11,461 bases of DNA. Source: Pyrinomonadaceae bacterium. Lineage in GTDB: Bacteria; Acidobacteriota; Blastocatellia; Pyrinomonadales; Pyrinomonadaceae. Under the pieces are notes generated by a model. That model saw only the letters and a list, made by a program, of their open reading frames with translations, was not told the origin of the DNA and searched no databases. Below, piece by piece: positions 1 to 6,317 of the stretch. Location of the stretch: positions 1 through 11,461 of the forward strand of contig JACCRA010000720.1 of assembly GCA_013813825.1 (NCBI GenBank), written 5' to 3'. Position numbers and translations under genes: made by a program. Every line of letters starts with the position of its first letter. The first letter of the stretch is position 1.

Positions 1-368
1 GGCGTGTAGAGCGGATTGACGTTCACCACAATCGCGCCGAGCCGGAAGATGGCGAACGTCGCGATCAGATACTGCGGGCAGTTCGGCAGCATGATCCCGA
101 CGCGGTCACCTTTCGCGATGCCGAGCCGTGAGAGCGCCGCCGCGAAGCAGTCCGCTTGCTCTTTCACCTCGCGGAAACTCAGATTCGCGCCGAGGAACGT
201 CGTCGCGATGGCGTCCGGCACTTCGCCCGCCGCGAAGCGCAGCAGTTCATAAAGCGGCCGGCGCGGATAATTCAAATGCGTCGGGACGCGATAATCGTAA
301 TGCCCCAGCCACGGCCGCGCGGCATAAGGCGAATCGGGTTCGCTTGTTTGAGATTGGTTCATGGTCAT
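1..368 (-). CDS. Long-chain acyl-CoA synthetase (AMP-forming), 5' part only
   Basis: Read on the minus strand this gives about 122 residues beginning [20 protein letters not shown], running off the left edge of the window, so the gene is cut by the window and not necessarily broken. The stretch around residues 55-122 ([18 protein letters not shown], then [20 protein letters not shown] and [12 protein letters not shown]) is the typical N-terminal segment of AMP-binding acyl-CoA ligases of the FadD type, which activate fatty acids to acyl-CoA with ATP. The ATP-binding P-loop and the C-terminal lid lie outside the window, so substrate chain length cannot be judged. Two in-frame ATGs, at 368 and 362, are both possible starts; neither has a visible Shine-Dalgarno. 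It lies about 70 bp downstream of the SDR gene on the same strand, which suggests one transcription unit. Confidence 0.85.
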   Translation of the reverse strand, partial: MTMNQSQTSEPDSPYAARPWLGHYDYRVPTHLNYPRRPLYELLRFAAGEVPDAIATTFLGANLSFREVKEQADCFAAALSRLGIAKGDRVGIMLPNCPQYLIATFAIFRLGAIVVNVNPLYT

Positions 369-374
369 GTGAAA

Positions 375-395
375 GATGTTAGATGCAGGATATTA
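375..395. repeat. Three-unit heptamer tandem repeat (GATnnnn)
   Basis: Three successive 7-base units, GATGTTA, GATGCAG and GATATTA, each begin with GAT and lie in register in the gap between the SDR stop and the acyl-CoA synthetase start. Seen directly; the units are degenerate, so on its own this would be weak, but other gaps in the window also carry period-7 arrays. Confidence 0.45.
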
Positions 396-437
396 GCTCG
401 AACCGTCTTGACTGCCATCTAGCATTTAACTTTTGTC

Positions 438-1217
438 TTAAACAATTGTCCCACCGCCGTCAACGACGATGGTTTGGCCGGTGATGTAGTTCGACGCATC
501 GGAAGCGAGGAAGACGACGACGCCTTTGAGTTCGCCGGCGTCGCCGACGCGCGGGATCGGGTTAGTCGCTTTGATGTGATCCTCGACTTGTTCGATAACG
601 GCATCAGCCATGCGGGAGTGGAAGAAGCCGGGCGCGACGGCGTTGACGCGAATTCCCTGCCGCCCCCATTTGGCCGCCAGTTCGCGCGTCAATCCCAGCA
701 GCCCCGCCTTGCTCGCCACGTAGCCCGCGAAACTGGGACCCACTGTCGCGGATTGCAGCCCCGCAATGGACGCGACGTTGATGATCCGCCCGTACTGTTG
801 TTTTAGCATCTCGCGCCCCGCCGCCTGCGCGAAGAGGAAAGCGCCGGTGAGATTGATGTCGAGCACCTTCTGCCATTTGTCGAGCGCCATCGTCTCGGCC
901 GGCGCGCCCCACGAGATGCCCGCGTTGTTGACCAGAATATCCACCCGCCCGTAAGCCGCGACCGTAGCATCCACGACCGCTTGCACTTGTTCGGGATTCG
1001 CCACGTCGCAGACCGCGCCTTCGACCTTGAAGCCGCGCCCGCGCAGTTCCTCGACAGTTGGCGTCAGCCATTGTTCGCGTCGCGCGCAGAGCATCAAAGC
1101 CGCGCCCGCTTCGGCCAGCCCTTCGGCCATTTCCAGCCCCAGCCCACGCGAGCCGCCAGTGACAATCGCTGTGCGGCCGTCGAGAGCAAATAATTGATTA
1201 AGCGTCGGTGTCGTCAT
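438..1217 (-). CDS. SDR-family NAD(P)-dependent oxidoreductase (FabG / gluconate 5-dehydrogenase-like)
   Basis: A complete 259-residue classical short-chain dehydrogenase. The Rossmann cofactor motif TGGSRGLG is at residues 20-27, the NNAG motif at 97-100, Asn122 lies in DINLTGAF, and the catalytic Ser150, Tyr166 and Lys170 (YVASK) are all present. The C-terminal ITGQTIVVDGGGTIV is the usual SDR ending. The family reduces or oxidises carbonyl/hydroxyl groups with NAD(P)(H). The closest general types are 3-oxoacyl-ACP reductase and gluconate 5-dehydrogenase, and the sequence alone does not fix the substrate. Being upstream of an acyl-CoA synthetase on the same strand favours a fatty-acid or hydroxyacyl-CoA role (inference). 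The start at 1217 gives a normal-length N-terminus; no clear Shine-Dalgarno precedes it. A TATAAT hexamer on the same strand lies about 130 bp upstream. Confidence 0.92.
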   Translation of the reverse strand: MTTPTLNQLFALDGRTAIVTGGSRGLGLEMAEGLAEAGAALMLCARREQWLTPTVEELRGRGFKVEGAVCDVANPEQVQAVVDATVAAYGRVDILVNNAGISWGAPAETMALDKWQKVLDINLTGAFLFAQAAGREMLKQQYGRIINVASIAGLQSATVGPSFAGYVASKAGLLGLTRELAAKWGRQGIRVNAVAPGFFHSRMADAVIEQVEDHIKATNPIPRVGDAGELKGVVVFLASDASNYITGQTIVVDGGGTIV

Positions 1218-1343
1218 CTGTGTTGTATTTTGATTCCGCGCGTAGTGGCTGCCGACACTTCATACATCACATAGGGCGAGGATGTAAATGCAAACGTCCG
1301 CGAAAATCGAGATCGATTAATCTCCGACTGCAAACTGGAGCGT

Positions 1344-1349
1344 ATTATA
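1344..1349 (-). promoter_or_regulatory. Putative -10 element (TATAAT) for the SDR gene
   Basis: A perfect TATAAT on the minus strand lies about 130 bp upstream of the SDR start. No good -35 hexamer sits at 16-18 bp spacing (GGTTCT or similar), so only the -10 is convincing. A transcript from here would run into the SDR and acyl-CoA synthetase genes. Confidence 0.4.
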
Positions 1350-1361
1350 CTTTCACAAATG

Positions 1362-1390
1362 TTGACAGAACCAGAGCGCGCGTTTATTGT
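1362..1390 (+). promoter_or_regulatory. Putative sigma70-type promoter toward the protease
   Basis: TTGACA at 1362-1367 and TATTGT at 1385-1390 are separated by exactly 17 bp, a consensus -35 and a 4/6 -10. It points at the metalloprotease gene about 400 bp downstream, and lies next to the opposed TATAAT on the minus strand. Hexamers and spacing are seen directly; activity is inference. Confidence 0.45.
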
Positions 1391-1621
1391 GGTCGTCACC
1401 CCTTAAGTGAAGTGCCTCGTGCGGAAAGCACGCACACTTTTTCATCGTAAATCACGCGAGACAGCGGAGCTATCTCACTCCGGCATTTCTCGCCGTTCCG
1501 ATAATGTTAGTCGTCGCCAATAGCGGATATGCCCCCAGTGGTATTGTTCGCCGTTTGTAGGTTATGTTGCTTGCTCCACGACAACCGCGCGGCGTGTTTC
1601 ATCAAGCCGCCCACTTGTCGC

Positions 1622-1635
1622 CATTCCTCATTCCT
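1622..1635. repeat. Perfect tandem heptamer pair (CATTCCT x2)
   Basis: Two exact head-to-tail copies of CATTCCT. Short by itself, but it shares the 7-base period of the arrays in other gaps of this window. Confidence 0.5.
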
Positions 1636-1740
1636 GAATCGCCGAACGGGTTAGACGGGAAAACTGCCTGACTCCGCTCTACATTACCAACTCATGCCGG
1701 CCTGATTCGGATCGGCGCAACGCTGAGTTGATAATTGACG

Positions 1741-1756
1741 GCTCTCATTAGAGAGC
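1741..1756 (+). promoter_or_regulatory. Hairpin upstream of protease start
   Basis: GCTCTC and GAGAGC form a perfect 6-bp stem with the 4-base loop ATTA, ending 27 bases before the AAGGAGA ribosome binding site at 1784-1790. It is not followed by a T-run, so it is not a terminator. An operator or an mRNA-stabilising leader hairpin is possible (inference). Confidence 0.4.
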
Positions 1757-1798
1757 ACGCCACGGTTCGCCCACCTACCACGCAAGGAGAAGAAAGAA

Positions 1799-3385
1799 AT
1801 GAAAAGAGTCCTATCCCTCTTAGGTGTGTGCCTCTCGCTGCTACTGCTTGCCAGTATGCCTTTCAGCCAACTCACTTCCGCGCAACGCGGCGCGTCCGAC
1901 CGGCTGGCGCGCACCAAGCTCCGCAGTTACGACTTCCTCCAAACCAAGACCGTCGAGTACGGCCTCGCGAGCATTGATGAACTGACGACGAAGCGTGTCG
2001 AAGTTGACGAGGTCGGGATGGGCCACACCCGCGTCCAGCAAACCTATCAGGGCGTGCCCGTCTTTGGCGCTGAAGCCATCGTTCACTTGAACAAGGACGA
2101 CTCGCTCTTCGCCTTCACCGATCACTTGTTGAAGGACATCACAGTTGACATCCGCCCCGCGCTCGCCATCACCGACGCCATCAATACGGCGCTGGCGCAT
2201 TACGGTTGCAGCGATTGCCTGACGAGCCTACCGCAAGTCGATCTCTGGATTCTCCGGCAACAGGACGGCGATCACCTCACTTACCGCGTGCAACTGTGGC
2301 GCGAGGACGGCTCCGAGCAGACGGCCATGCCCGTCTATTTCATCGACGCGCACAGCGGCGCGCTCCTGTGGAATTACGACAACCTCCAGACCGCGACCGG
2401 CAGTTCGCTCTATAGCGGCAGCGTCACCATCAACACTTACTTCAAGTCCCCGACTTACTACATGGAGGACATCACGCGCAAGATCGGGACTTTCGACTTT
2501 CGCAACGGAACATCCTCGGTCTATCGCTTCACCGACACCAACAACGTCTGGGACAGCAGCAGCCAGCGCGCCGGCGTGGACGCGCATTACGGCGCGGCGA
2601 AGGTCTATGACTATTACAAAAACACGCACGGGCGCACCGGTATCGACGGCAATGGCGGCCCCGGCGGCTACACTTCCGCCAACGGCACGACGCGCCTGAT
2701 CAGTTCGCGGGTTCACTATGGCAGCAACTACAACAATGCTTTCTGGAACGGGACTTACATGACTTACGGCGACGGCAACGGCTCGACCTTCTCGCCACTC
2801 GTCACGCTCGACATTTGCGGCCACGAGATGGCGCATGGCGTCACCGAGCGCACCGCGGGCCTCGTCTATTCGGGCGAATCGGGCGCGCTCAACGAGTCTT
2901 GGTCAGACGTGTTCGGCGCGATGGTCGAACGCTACACTAAAGGTCAGAGCGGCAACACTTGGAAGATCGGCGAGCAGTGCTACACGCCGGGCAACGGCAC
3001 CGGCGACGCGCTGCGCTACATGGACAACCCGCACGCCGCGTCGAATAGCGGCTATACCGCCGACGACGATCCAGATCACTACAGCGAACGCTATACCGGC
3101 ACCGGCGACAACGGCGGCGTCCACATCAACTCCGGCATCGCTAATAAAGCCTTCTACCTGCTGGCCGTCGGCGGCGCGCACCATCGCGGCGGCTCGATGA
3201 CCGGCATCGGTGCCGACAAGGCCGCGCGCATCTGGTACCGGGCGCTCACCACCTACATGACTTCGAGCACCAACTTCCGCGGCGCACGCACCGCGACGCT
3301 CAACGCCGCCAACGCGCTCTATGGTTCCGGCTCGACCGAATCGAACGCCGTTGCTTCGGCGTGGTCACTCTGTGGCGTCAACTGA
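1799..3385 (+). CDS. Secreted M4 (thermolysin-type) zinc metalloprotease, preproenzyme
   Basis: A 528-residue precursor. Residues 1-28 are a signal peptide (basic MKR, hydrophobic core, likely cleavage after TSA28). A thermolysin-type propeptide follows: an FTP-like stretch near residues 65-110 (VQQTYQGVPVFGAEAIVHLN) and a PepSY-like stretch near 125-190, ending around residue 200 where the mature enzyme probably begins (SSLYSGSVTINTY). The zinc site is complete: HEMAH with His342, Glu343 (catalytic) and His346, then Glu366 in GALNESWSD, at the same 24-residue spacing as His142 and Glu166 in thermolysin. The catalytic His corresponds to His442 in DNGGVHINSG. The protein ends with the family's own C-terminal segment (NALYGSGS...AWSLCGVN), with no added PPC or sorting domain. 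The start is supported by AAGGAGA at 1784-1790. It is expected to be exported and to degrade extracellular protein. The propeptide has a CSDC pair. Confidence 0.96.
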   Translation: MKRVLSLLGVCLSLLLLASMPFSQLTSAQRGASDRLARTKLRSYDFLQTKTVEYGLASIDELTTKRVEVDEVGMGHTRVQQTYQGVPVFGAEAIVHLNKDDSLFAFTDHLLKDITVDIRPALAITDAINTALAHYGCSDCLTSLPQVDLWILRQQDGDHLTYRVQLWREDGSEQTAMPVYFIDAHSGALLWNYDNLQTATGSSLYSGSVTINTYFKSPTYYMEDITRKIGTFDFRNGTSSVYRFTDTNNVWDSSSQRAGVDAHYGAAKVYDYYKNTHGRTGIDGNGGPGGYTSANGTTRLISSRVHYGSNYNNAFWNGTYMTYGDGNGSTFSPLVTLDICGHEMAHGVTERTAGLVYSGESGALNESWSDVFGAMVERYTKGQSGNTWKIGEQCYTPGNGTGDALRYMDNPHAASNSGYTADDDPDHYSERYTGTGDNGGVHINSGIANKAFYLLAVGGAHHRGGSMTGIGADKAARIWYRALTTYMTSSTNFRGARTATLNAANALYGSGSTESNAVASAWSLCGVN

Positions 3386-3422
3386 AAGACTACATCACAC
3401 ATGCCAGCCCCGGCAGGTGTAT

Positions 3423-3590
3423 TTAGATCAGAGCTTACGGCGTCGGCTGTGGGCATCATGCAAAGACAAAATTAAAGCCCCGCCAGTGGCCAAAGACATT
3501 CGAGTCGGAACGTCTTTCGCCACTGGCGGGGCTTATTCACATTTGATTGGACGGCTTTCCCGCCGCCTTGCGCCGTAAGCTCTGCTCTAA
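3423..3590. mobile_element. MITE-like palindromic repeat with 20-bp terminal inverted repeats
   Basis: The left end (3423-3442, TTAGATCAGAGCTTACGGCG) and the reverse complement of the right end (3571-3590) match at 19 of 20 positions. The 168-bp unit contains no transposase and carries a long hairpin almost exactly at its centre. If the TA at each outer end (3424-3425 and 3588-3589) is a target duplication, the element proper is 3426-3587, as expected for Tc1/mariner or IS630-type insertion (inference). It fills the space between the convergent protease and mglA genes, ending 17 bp from the mglA stop. A genome search for other copies would decide. Confidence 0.55.
3475..3534. terminator. Long hairpin, probable bidirectional terminator between protease and mglA
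   Basis: A perfect 16-bp stem (AAGCCCCGCCAGTGGC at 3475-3490 with its complement at 3519-3534), then one C/C mismatch, then six more pairs (AAAGAC with GTCTTT), around a 14-base loop. It lies between convergent genes. AT-rich bases flank both sides but there is no strong T-run, so termination is plausible, not certain. It is nested inside the TIR-bounded repeat at 3423-3590. Confidence 0.6.
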
Positions 3591-3607
3591 CGCTGCTCCG
3601 TGGCGCT

Positions 3608-4192
3608 TTAAGATTTCCGCAATTCCGTCAGCACCAATTTCGCGACTGACTTGAGCGTGTCGAAGACGCCGATGCCGGTGGAGGCCACCGCTTCGTGAGC
3701 CACTTCATCTTTGCGTCGCAGTTCGGCGATGAGGTCTTCGACGGGGACGACGTTCGGCAGATCGCGCTTGTTGACTTGCAGCACGTAAGGAATTTTCATC
3801 AAGTCGTAGCCGTTGGCTTGGAGGTTCTCTTCAAGGTTGTAGAGCGACTCGATGTTAGCGTCCATGCGCTCTTCCTGACTATCGGCGACGAAAACGACAC
3901 CGTCCACGCCCTTGAGAATCAATTTGCGCGAGGCGTCGTAGAAAACCTGACCGGGAACGGTGTAGAGGTGAAAGCGCGTCTTGAAGCCGCGTACCGTGCC
4001 GAGATCGAGTGGCATGAAGTCGAAAAAGAGGGTGCGGTCGGTTTCGGTCGCGAGGCTGATTAGTTTGCCTTTCGCGCCGGGGGCGGTCGAATCGTAGATG
4101 TATTGCAGGTTGGTCGTCTTGCCGCAAAGTCCGGGGCCGTAATAGACGATCTTGCAATTAATTTCGCGTGAAGCGTAGTTGATGAAAGTCAT
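3608..4192 (-). CDS. mglA: MglA, Ras-like small GTPase for cell polarity and motility
   Basis: 194 residues, essentially the length of Myxococcus xanthus MglA, starting [20 protein letters not shown]. The P-loop is GPGLCGKTT at residues 19-27 (Lys25, Thr26), including Gly21. The switch II motif is TVPGQ at 78-82, with Gln82, the residue whose change locks Myxococcus MglA in the GTP state. The base-specificity motif NKRD is at 141-144. The C-terminus [20 protein letters not shown] matches the family. The protein cycles between GDP and GTP forms and in its GTP form marks the leading pole, directing type IV pili or gliding machinery. It lies 123 bp downstream of mglB on the same strand. No Shine-Dalgarno is visible. 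Downstream is the hairpin repeat at 3423-3590. Confidence 0.95.
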   Translation of the reverse strand: MTFINYASREINCKIVYYGPGLCGKTTNLQYIYDSTAPGAKGKLISLATETDRTLFFDFMPLDLGTVRGFKTRFHLYTVPGQVFYDASRKLILKGVDGVVFVADSQEERMDANIESLYNLEENLQANGYDLMKIPYVLQVNKRDLPNVVPVEDLIAELRRKDEVAHEAVASTGIGVFDTLKSVAKLVLTELRKS

Positions 4193-4217
4193 AGCAATGG
4201 GGTGACGGGCGACAAGT

Positions 4218-4252
4218 CGGTGAATGGTAAATGGTAAACGGCGAACGGCGCA
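4218..4252. repeat. Five-unit heptamer tandem array in the mglB-mglA gap
   Basis: Five consecutive 7-base units on the plus strand fit YGGYRMA: two identical TGGTAAA copies, preceded by CGGTGAA and followed by CGGCGAA and CGGCGCA. They occupy 35 of the 123 bp between mglB and mglA. The period of exactly 7 with no gaps is seen directly. The function is unknown; it resembles the short tandem heptamer repeats known from some bacterial intergenic regions. Confidence 0.65.
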
Positions 4253-4315
4253 ACTTTTTTTCTTTTCACCATCTACGCTTCGAACGCCCGCCGCCGAAAC
4301 CTCTCTTCCCGTCCA

Positions 4316-4795
4316 CTAATTGAATAAGCTGTCGATATCTTCGTCCGTGATGCCGGCGAAGACATCATCCTCTTCGCGCGGCTTCTTCGATTCTTCCTCG
4401 ACTTCCGCGAAGAGTTGAGCCAACTCACGCGACGCCTGTTTGACGCGGAGTTTGATTAGTCCGAGGCTGGAACGGTCGTCAAAAACGACGACTAACAGCG
4501 TGCGCCCGATGATGCAGATGTGAATGCTTTCGCGCTCGCCTTCATGCGACAGCGTGGGGAACTCCTTCTCCCCGATCAGTTGTGCCATGCCACCAGTCGC
4601 GGCCACGTTGCCGGCGGCGAGCGAGGCCAAACTCGTCGTGTCGAGGTTGTTGATCTCGCCTTGGACGGCAATCTGCTGCCCGTTCTTATCCACGAGAAAG
4701 ACGACGCGAGACATTGAGTCATGCCGCAGTTTGCCCAAGACGGTGAGAATCCGCTGGTACTGCTGCTCGCGCATAATGATGGGTGTGTCTGTCAT
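4316..4795 (-). CDS. mglB: MglB, roadblock/LC7-domain GTPase-activating protein of MglA
   Basis: 159 residues, the length of Myxococcus MglB. The roadblock/LC7 fold runs from about residue 10 to 130, with the family signatures VVFLVDKNGQQIA, LDTTSLASLAAGNVAATGG, LIGEKEFPTLSHEGE and VVVFDDRSSLGLIKLRVKQAS. In Myxococcus an MglB dimer stimulates GTP hydrolysis by MglA and keeps MglA-GTP off the lagging pole. The tail after residue 133 is charged and ends in ITDEDIDSLFN, a short acidic-hydrophobic motif. The gene lies upstream of mglA, the order seen in Myxococcus. An in-frame ATG also exists at residue 8 (MREQQYQ); neither start has a good Shine-Dalgarno. Confidence 0.93.
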   Translation of the reverse strand: MTDTPIIMREQQYQRILTVLGKLRHDSMSRVVFLVDKNGQQIAVQGEINNLDTTSLASLAAGNVAATGGMAQLIGEKEFPTLSHEGERESIHICIIGRTLLVVVFDDRSSLGLIKLRVKQASRELAQLFAEVEEESKKPREEDDVFAGITDEDIDSLFN

Positions 4796-4861
4796 CAGTA
4801 CAGGTGCTTTCTTGAGCGGGTAGTTGAAAGGAAGGAGGTTTAAGTGCTCACGTCGTGCTGG

Positions 4862-4873
4862 ACGTTTAAACGT
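4862..4873. promoter_or_regulatory. Perfect 12-bp palindrome, candidate operator
   Basis: ACGTTTAAACGT is its own reverse complement over 12 bases and lies 67 bp upstream of the mglB start, in the space shared with the divergent TPR gene. A dimeric regulator could bind it (inference); no regulator gene is in the window. If the mglB promoter at 4964-4993 is right, the site falls within the mglB leader, downstream of the transcription start. Confidence 0.35.
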
Positions 4874-4963
4874 AAACCGAAGAACTAACGGGATTTCGCA
4901 ATCTTATGGGGAGCGTCTAACCATCACCCGGCGCGTGGAGACGGCCACGACAACCCTTCTGGC

Positions 4964-4993
4964 ACTCTAGCATAGCGTTTCCGTGGACTTCAA
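4964..4993 (-). promoter_or_regulatory. Putative mglBA promoter (extended -10)
   Basis: On the minus strand, TTGAAG (4993-4988) and TAGAGT (4969-4964) are 18 bp apart, with a TG one base before the -10 (extended -10). Predicted transcription toward mglB would leave a leader of about 160 nt. Each hexamer is 4/6, so confidence is moderate. Confidence 0.35.
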
Positions 4994-5067
4994 CAGTTTT
5001 TCTTTGTTTTTCGCGCTATGACGCCCCCCAAGGGACCAACCGCGCGCCTGCAAAGTCTATTGTTACG

Positions 5068-5096
5068 TTGATTTATGCACTTGGCTGTGTTAAGGT
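5068..5096 (+). promoter_or_regulatory. Weak promoter-like element for the TPR protein gene
   Basis: TTGATT at 5068-5073 and TAAGGT at 5091-5096 are 17 bp apart, about 60 bp upstream of the ATG at 5155. The -35 matches 4/6 and the -10 only 3/6. If it is real, the TTG at 5068 is part of the promoter and not a start codon. Confidence 0.25.
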
Positions 5097-5154
5097 GTGC
5101 CGGTTTCAGCGCGTACCTGCTTGCCGGGTCATTTTGAAAATAGAGTGCTACTGC

Positions 5155-6189
5155 ATGAGCGATCCTGTTATTAAGGGCGTCAAAAAGCTGGCTGCCCGTC
5201 CTGCCACACGTAGCGCCCCTTCAACTGTGCTGGCGAAGAACCGTAAAGTGAGCGTCAACCAAGCGCCCTCCCATCCGACCAGCACCCGTGGCGCGTCGGA
5301 CGCGGAGAAGGCTCCTGCGCGCAAGGCTGTGAAAGCAAAGCCGGCAGGAGGATCGGCCAAAACTGTTTCCGCCAAAGCCGGAGCAGCAGGTAAGGCCTCT
5401 CCAAGTAAAGCCAAAAGCACCGCTCCGGTCAAAGTAACTGGCAGCGGCAGCAAGAGACAACCGGCGGCGAAGACTTCGGCCAAATCTCAGACGACAACCA
5501 AAACCAAAACAACGGCACGCCCCACAGGTAAGCCGGCGGCTCGGTCCGCAGCCGTACCGCTACGTAAAAAGGGACATCCAGTTACTCCTGTAAACGCTGT
5601 AACTAAAGGTCGGGCGGCAGCAGTTAAGTCTCCCGGCGCGGCGGGAACGAAGCACGCTGCTATCATCAGCACACACGCCTCGACACACCTCCCTTACACA
5701 CAAGACGAAAACGCCGCCATCCGCGCCTTTGAGCGCGCGCACAAAGAGTTTCTGCGCGGGCGCTTCGCCGACGCGCGGACGCTGTTTCGCGCTCTCATCG
5801 AGCAACACGCCGGGGCGGCCGAAGTAACCGCCCGCGCCCGCATCTACCTGAACATTACTGAATCGCGATTGCGTACCGAAAGCGCCCCCCCGCGCGACGC
5901 CGAGGCGCTCTATGATCGCGGCGTCATCGAACTCAACCGCGGCGAATACGTAGCGGCACAGGAGATGTTTGAGCGCGCTCTCAAACGTGCGCCCGAAGCC
6001 GCACACATTCACTACGGATTGGCGGCCACACGCGCCCGGCTCGGTTCCATCGACCTCTCCTTGCAGGCGCTTGAAAAAGCGTTGCTGCTCCAACCCTCCC
6101 TCCGTGCGCGCGCGCAGCACGATCAGGATTTCGTCCCTTTGCGAAGTGAGCCGGACTATGAGCGGCTGATCTTCTCTTCAAGGCACTAA
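5155..6189 (+). CDS. TPR protein with Lys/Ala/Pro-rich, histone H1-like N-terminal half
   Basis: 344 residues from the ATG at 5155 (MSDPVIKGVKKLAARPATRS). Residues 5 to about 175 are low-complexity and strongly basic, full of AK, KA, PA and TK pairs (for example KAPARKAVKAKPAGG), like bacterial histone H1-like tails. From about residue 183 the protein becomes ordered: a helical pair (AIRAFERAHKEFLRGRFADARTLFRALIEQ), then two TPR-like units near 250-315 (ALYDRGVIELNRGEYVAAQEMFERALKRAP and the following HYGLAATRARLGSIDLSLQALEKALLLQP). It ends in DQDFVPLRSEPDYERLIFSS, which resembles the cap found at the end of TPR groups. There is no signal peptide, so it is probably cytoplasmic. The basic half could bind nucleic acid or another polyanion and the TPR half a protein partner (inference). 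An upstream in-frame TTG (5068) is less likely. Codon use in the tail is less GC-rich than in the TPR half. I do not recognise a named gene. Confidence 0.8.
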   Translation: MSDPVIKGVKKLAARPATRSAPSTVLAKNRKVSVNQAPSHPTSTRGASDAEKAPARKAVKAKPAGGSAKTVSAKAGAAGKASPSKAKSTAPVKVTGSGSKRQPAAKTSAKSQTTTKTKTTARPTGKPAARSAAVPLRKKGHPVTPVNAVTKGRAAAVKSPGAAGTKHAAIISTHASTHLPYTQDENAAIRAFERAHKEFLRGRFADARTLFRALIEQHAGAAEVTARARIYLNITESRLRTESAPPRDAEALYDRGVIELNRGEYVAAQEMFERALKRAPEAAHIHYGLAATRARLGSIDLSLQALEKALLLQPSLRARAQHDQDFVPLRSEPDYERLIFSSRH

Positions 6190-6241
6190 CGACTACACTG
6201 CCGGCTCGCGCTTAACTCGATAACGGCACACACTTCAAGCG

Positions 6242-6256
6242 GCGGCTATCAGCCGC
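6242..6256 (+). terminator. Hairpin after the TPR gene, weak terminator candidate
   Basis: GCGGCT and AGCCGC form a perfect 6-bp stem with the 3-base loop ATC, followed by ATTTAT. It lies 53 bp after the TPR gene stop and before yvcK. The T-tract is poor, so termination is only plausible. Confidence 0.35.
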
Positions 6257-6317
6257 ATTTATCAACCACAGGCTGCGGCGCTTCGGCTCCCTCACCCCGC
6301 TCAAAATCACGGCCTGC

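Larger units (their letters stand above)
1218..1798. other. Intergenic control region between SDR gene and protease
   Basis: About 580 bp separate the divergent SDR and protease genes. No credible protein is encoded here. The stretch holds opposed promoter-like elements around 1343-1390, a short hairpin at 1418-1432 (CGTGC/GCACG), a two-tier stem at 1456-1493 (GCGAG with CTCGC outside, CGGAG with CTCCG inside), a perfect tandem heptamer at 1622-1635, and a perfect 6-bp hairpin at 1741-1756 just ahead of the protease ribosome binding site. If the plus-strand promoter is real, the protease mRNA has a structured leader of about 400 nt. It matches no riboswitch I recognise. Confidence 0.5.
4796..5154. 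other. Divergent control region of mglBA and the TPR protein gene
   Basis: About 360 bp without a convincing protein. It holds the palindrome at 4862-4873, a promoter-like element for mglB (4964-4993) and a weaker one for the TPR gene (5068-5096). On the plus strand an exact AAGGAGGT (4832-4839) is followed by a 14-codon ORF starting with GTG at 4844. The T-rich stretch at 5000-5020 has no stem beside it, so I do not call a terminator. Confidence 0.5.

Noticed and set aside
1208..1450. Short open frames on both strands in the SDR-protease gap
   Set aside because: They cover promoter-like elements, lack ribosome binding sites and have no family resemblance.
2228..2836. 202-codon open frame opposite the M4 protease
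   Set aside because: Shadow of the protease; composition is Val/Ala/Arg-rich with no recognisable domain.
3321..3578. 85-codon open frame overlapping the protease end and the hairpin repeat
   Set aside because: It crosses the protease stop and a palindromic repeat and has no recognisable protein character.
4218..4252. CRISPR array
   Set aside because: The repeats are 7-base direct tandem units with no spacers; no cas genes are in the window.
5068..5154. 29-residue upstream extension of the TPR protein from a TTG codon
   Set aside because: The TTG lies in a promoter-like TTGATT, lacks a Shine-Dalgarno, and the extension has no signal peptide or resemblance to the rest; the ATG at 5155 is simpler.
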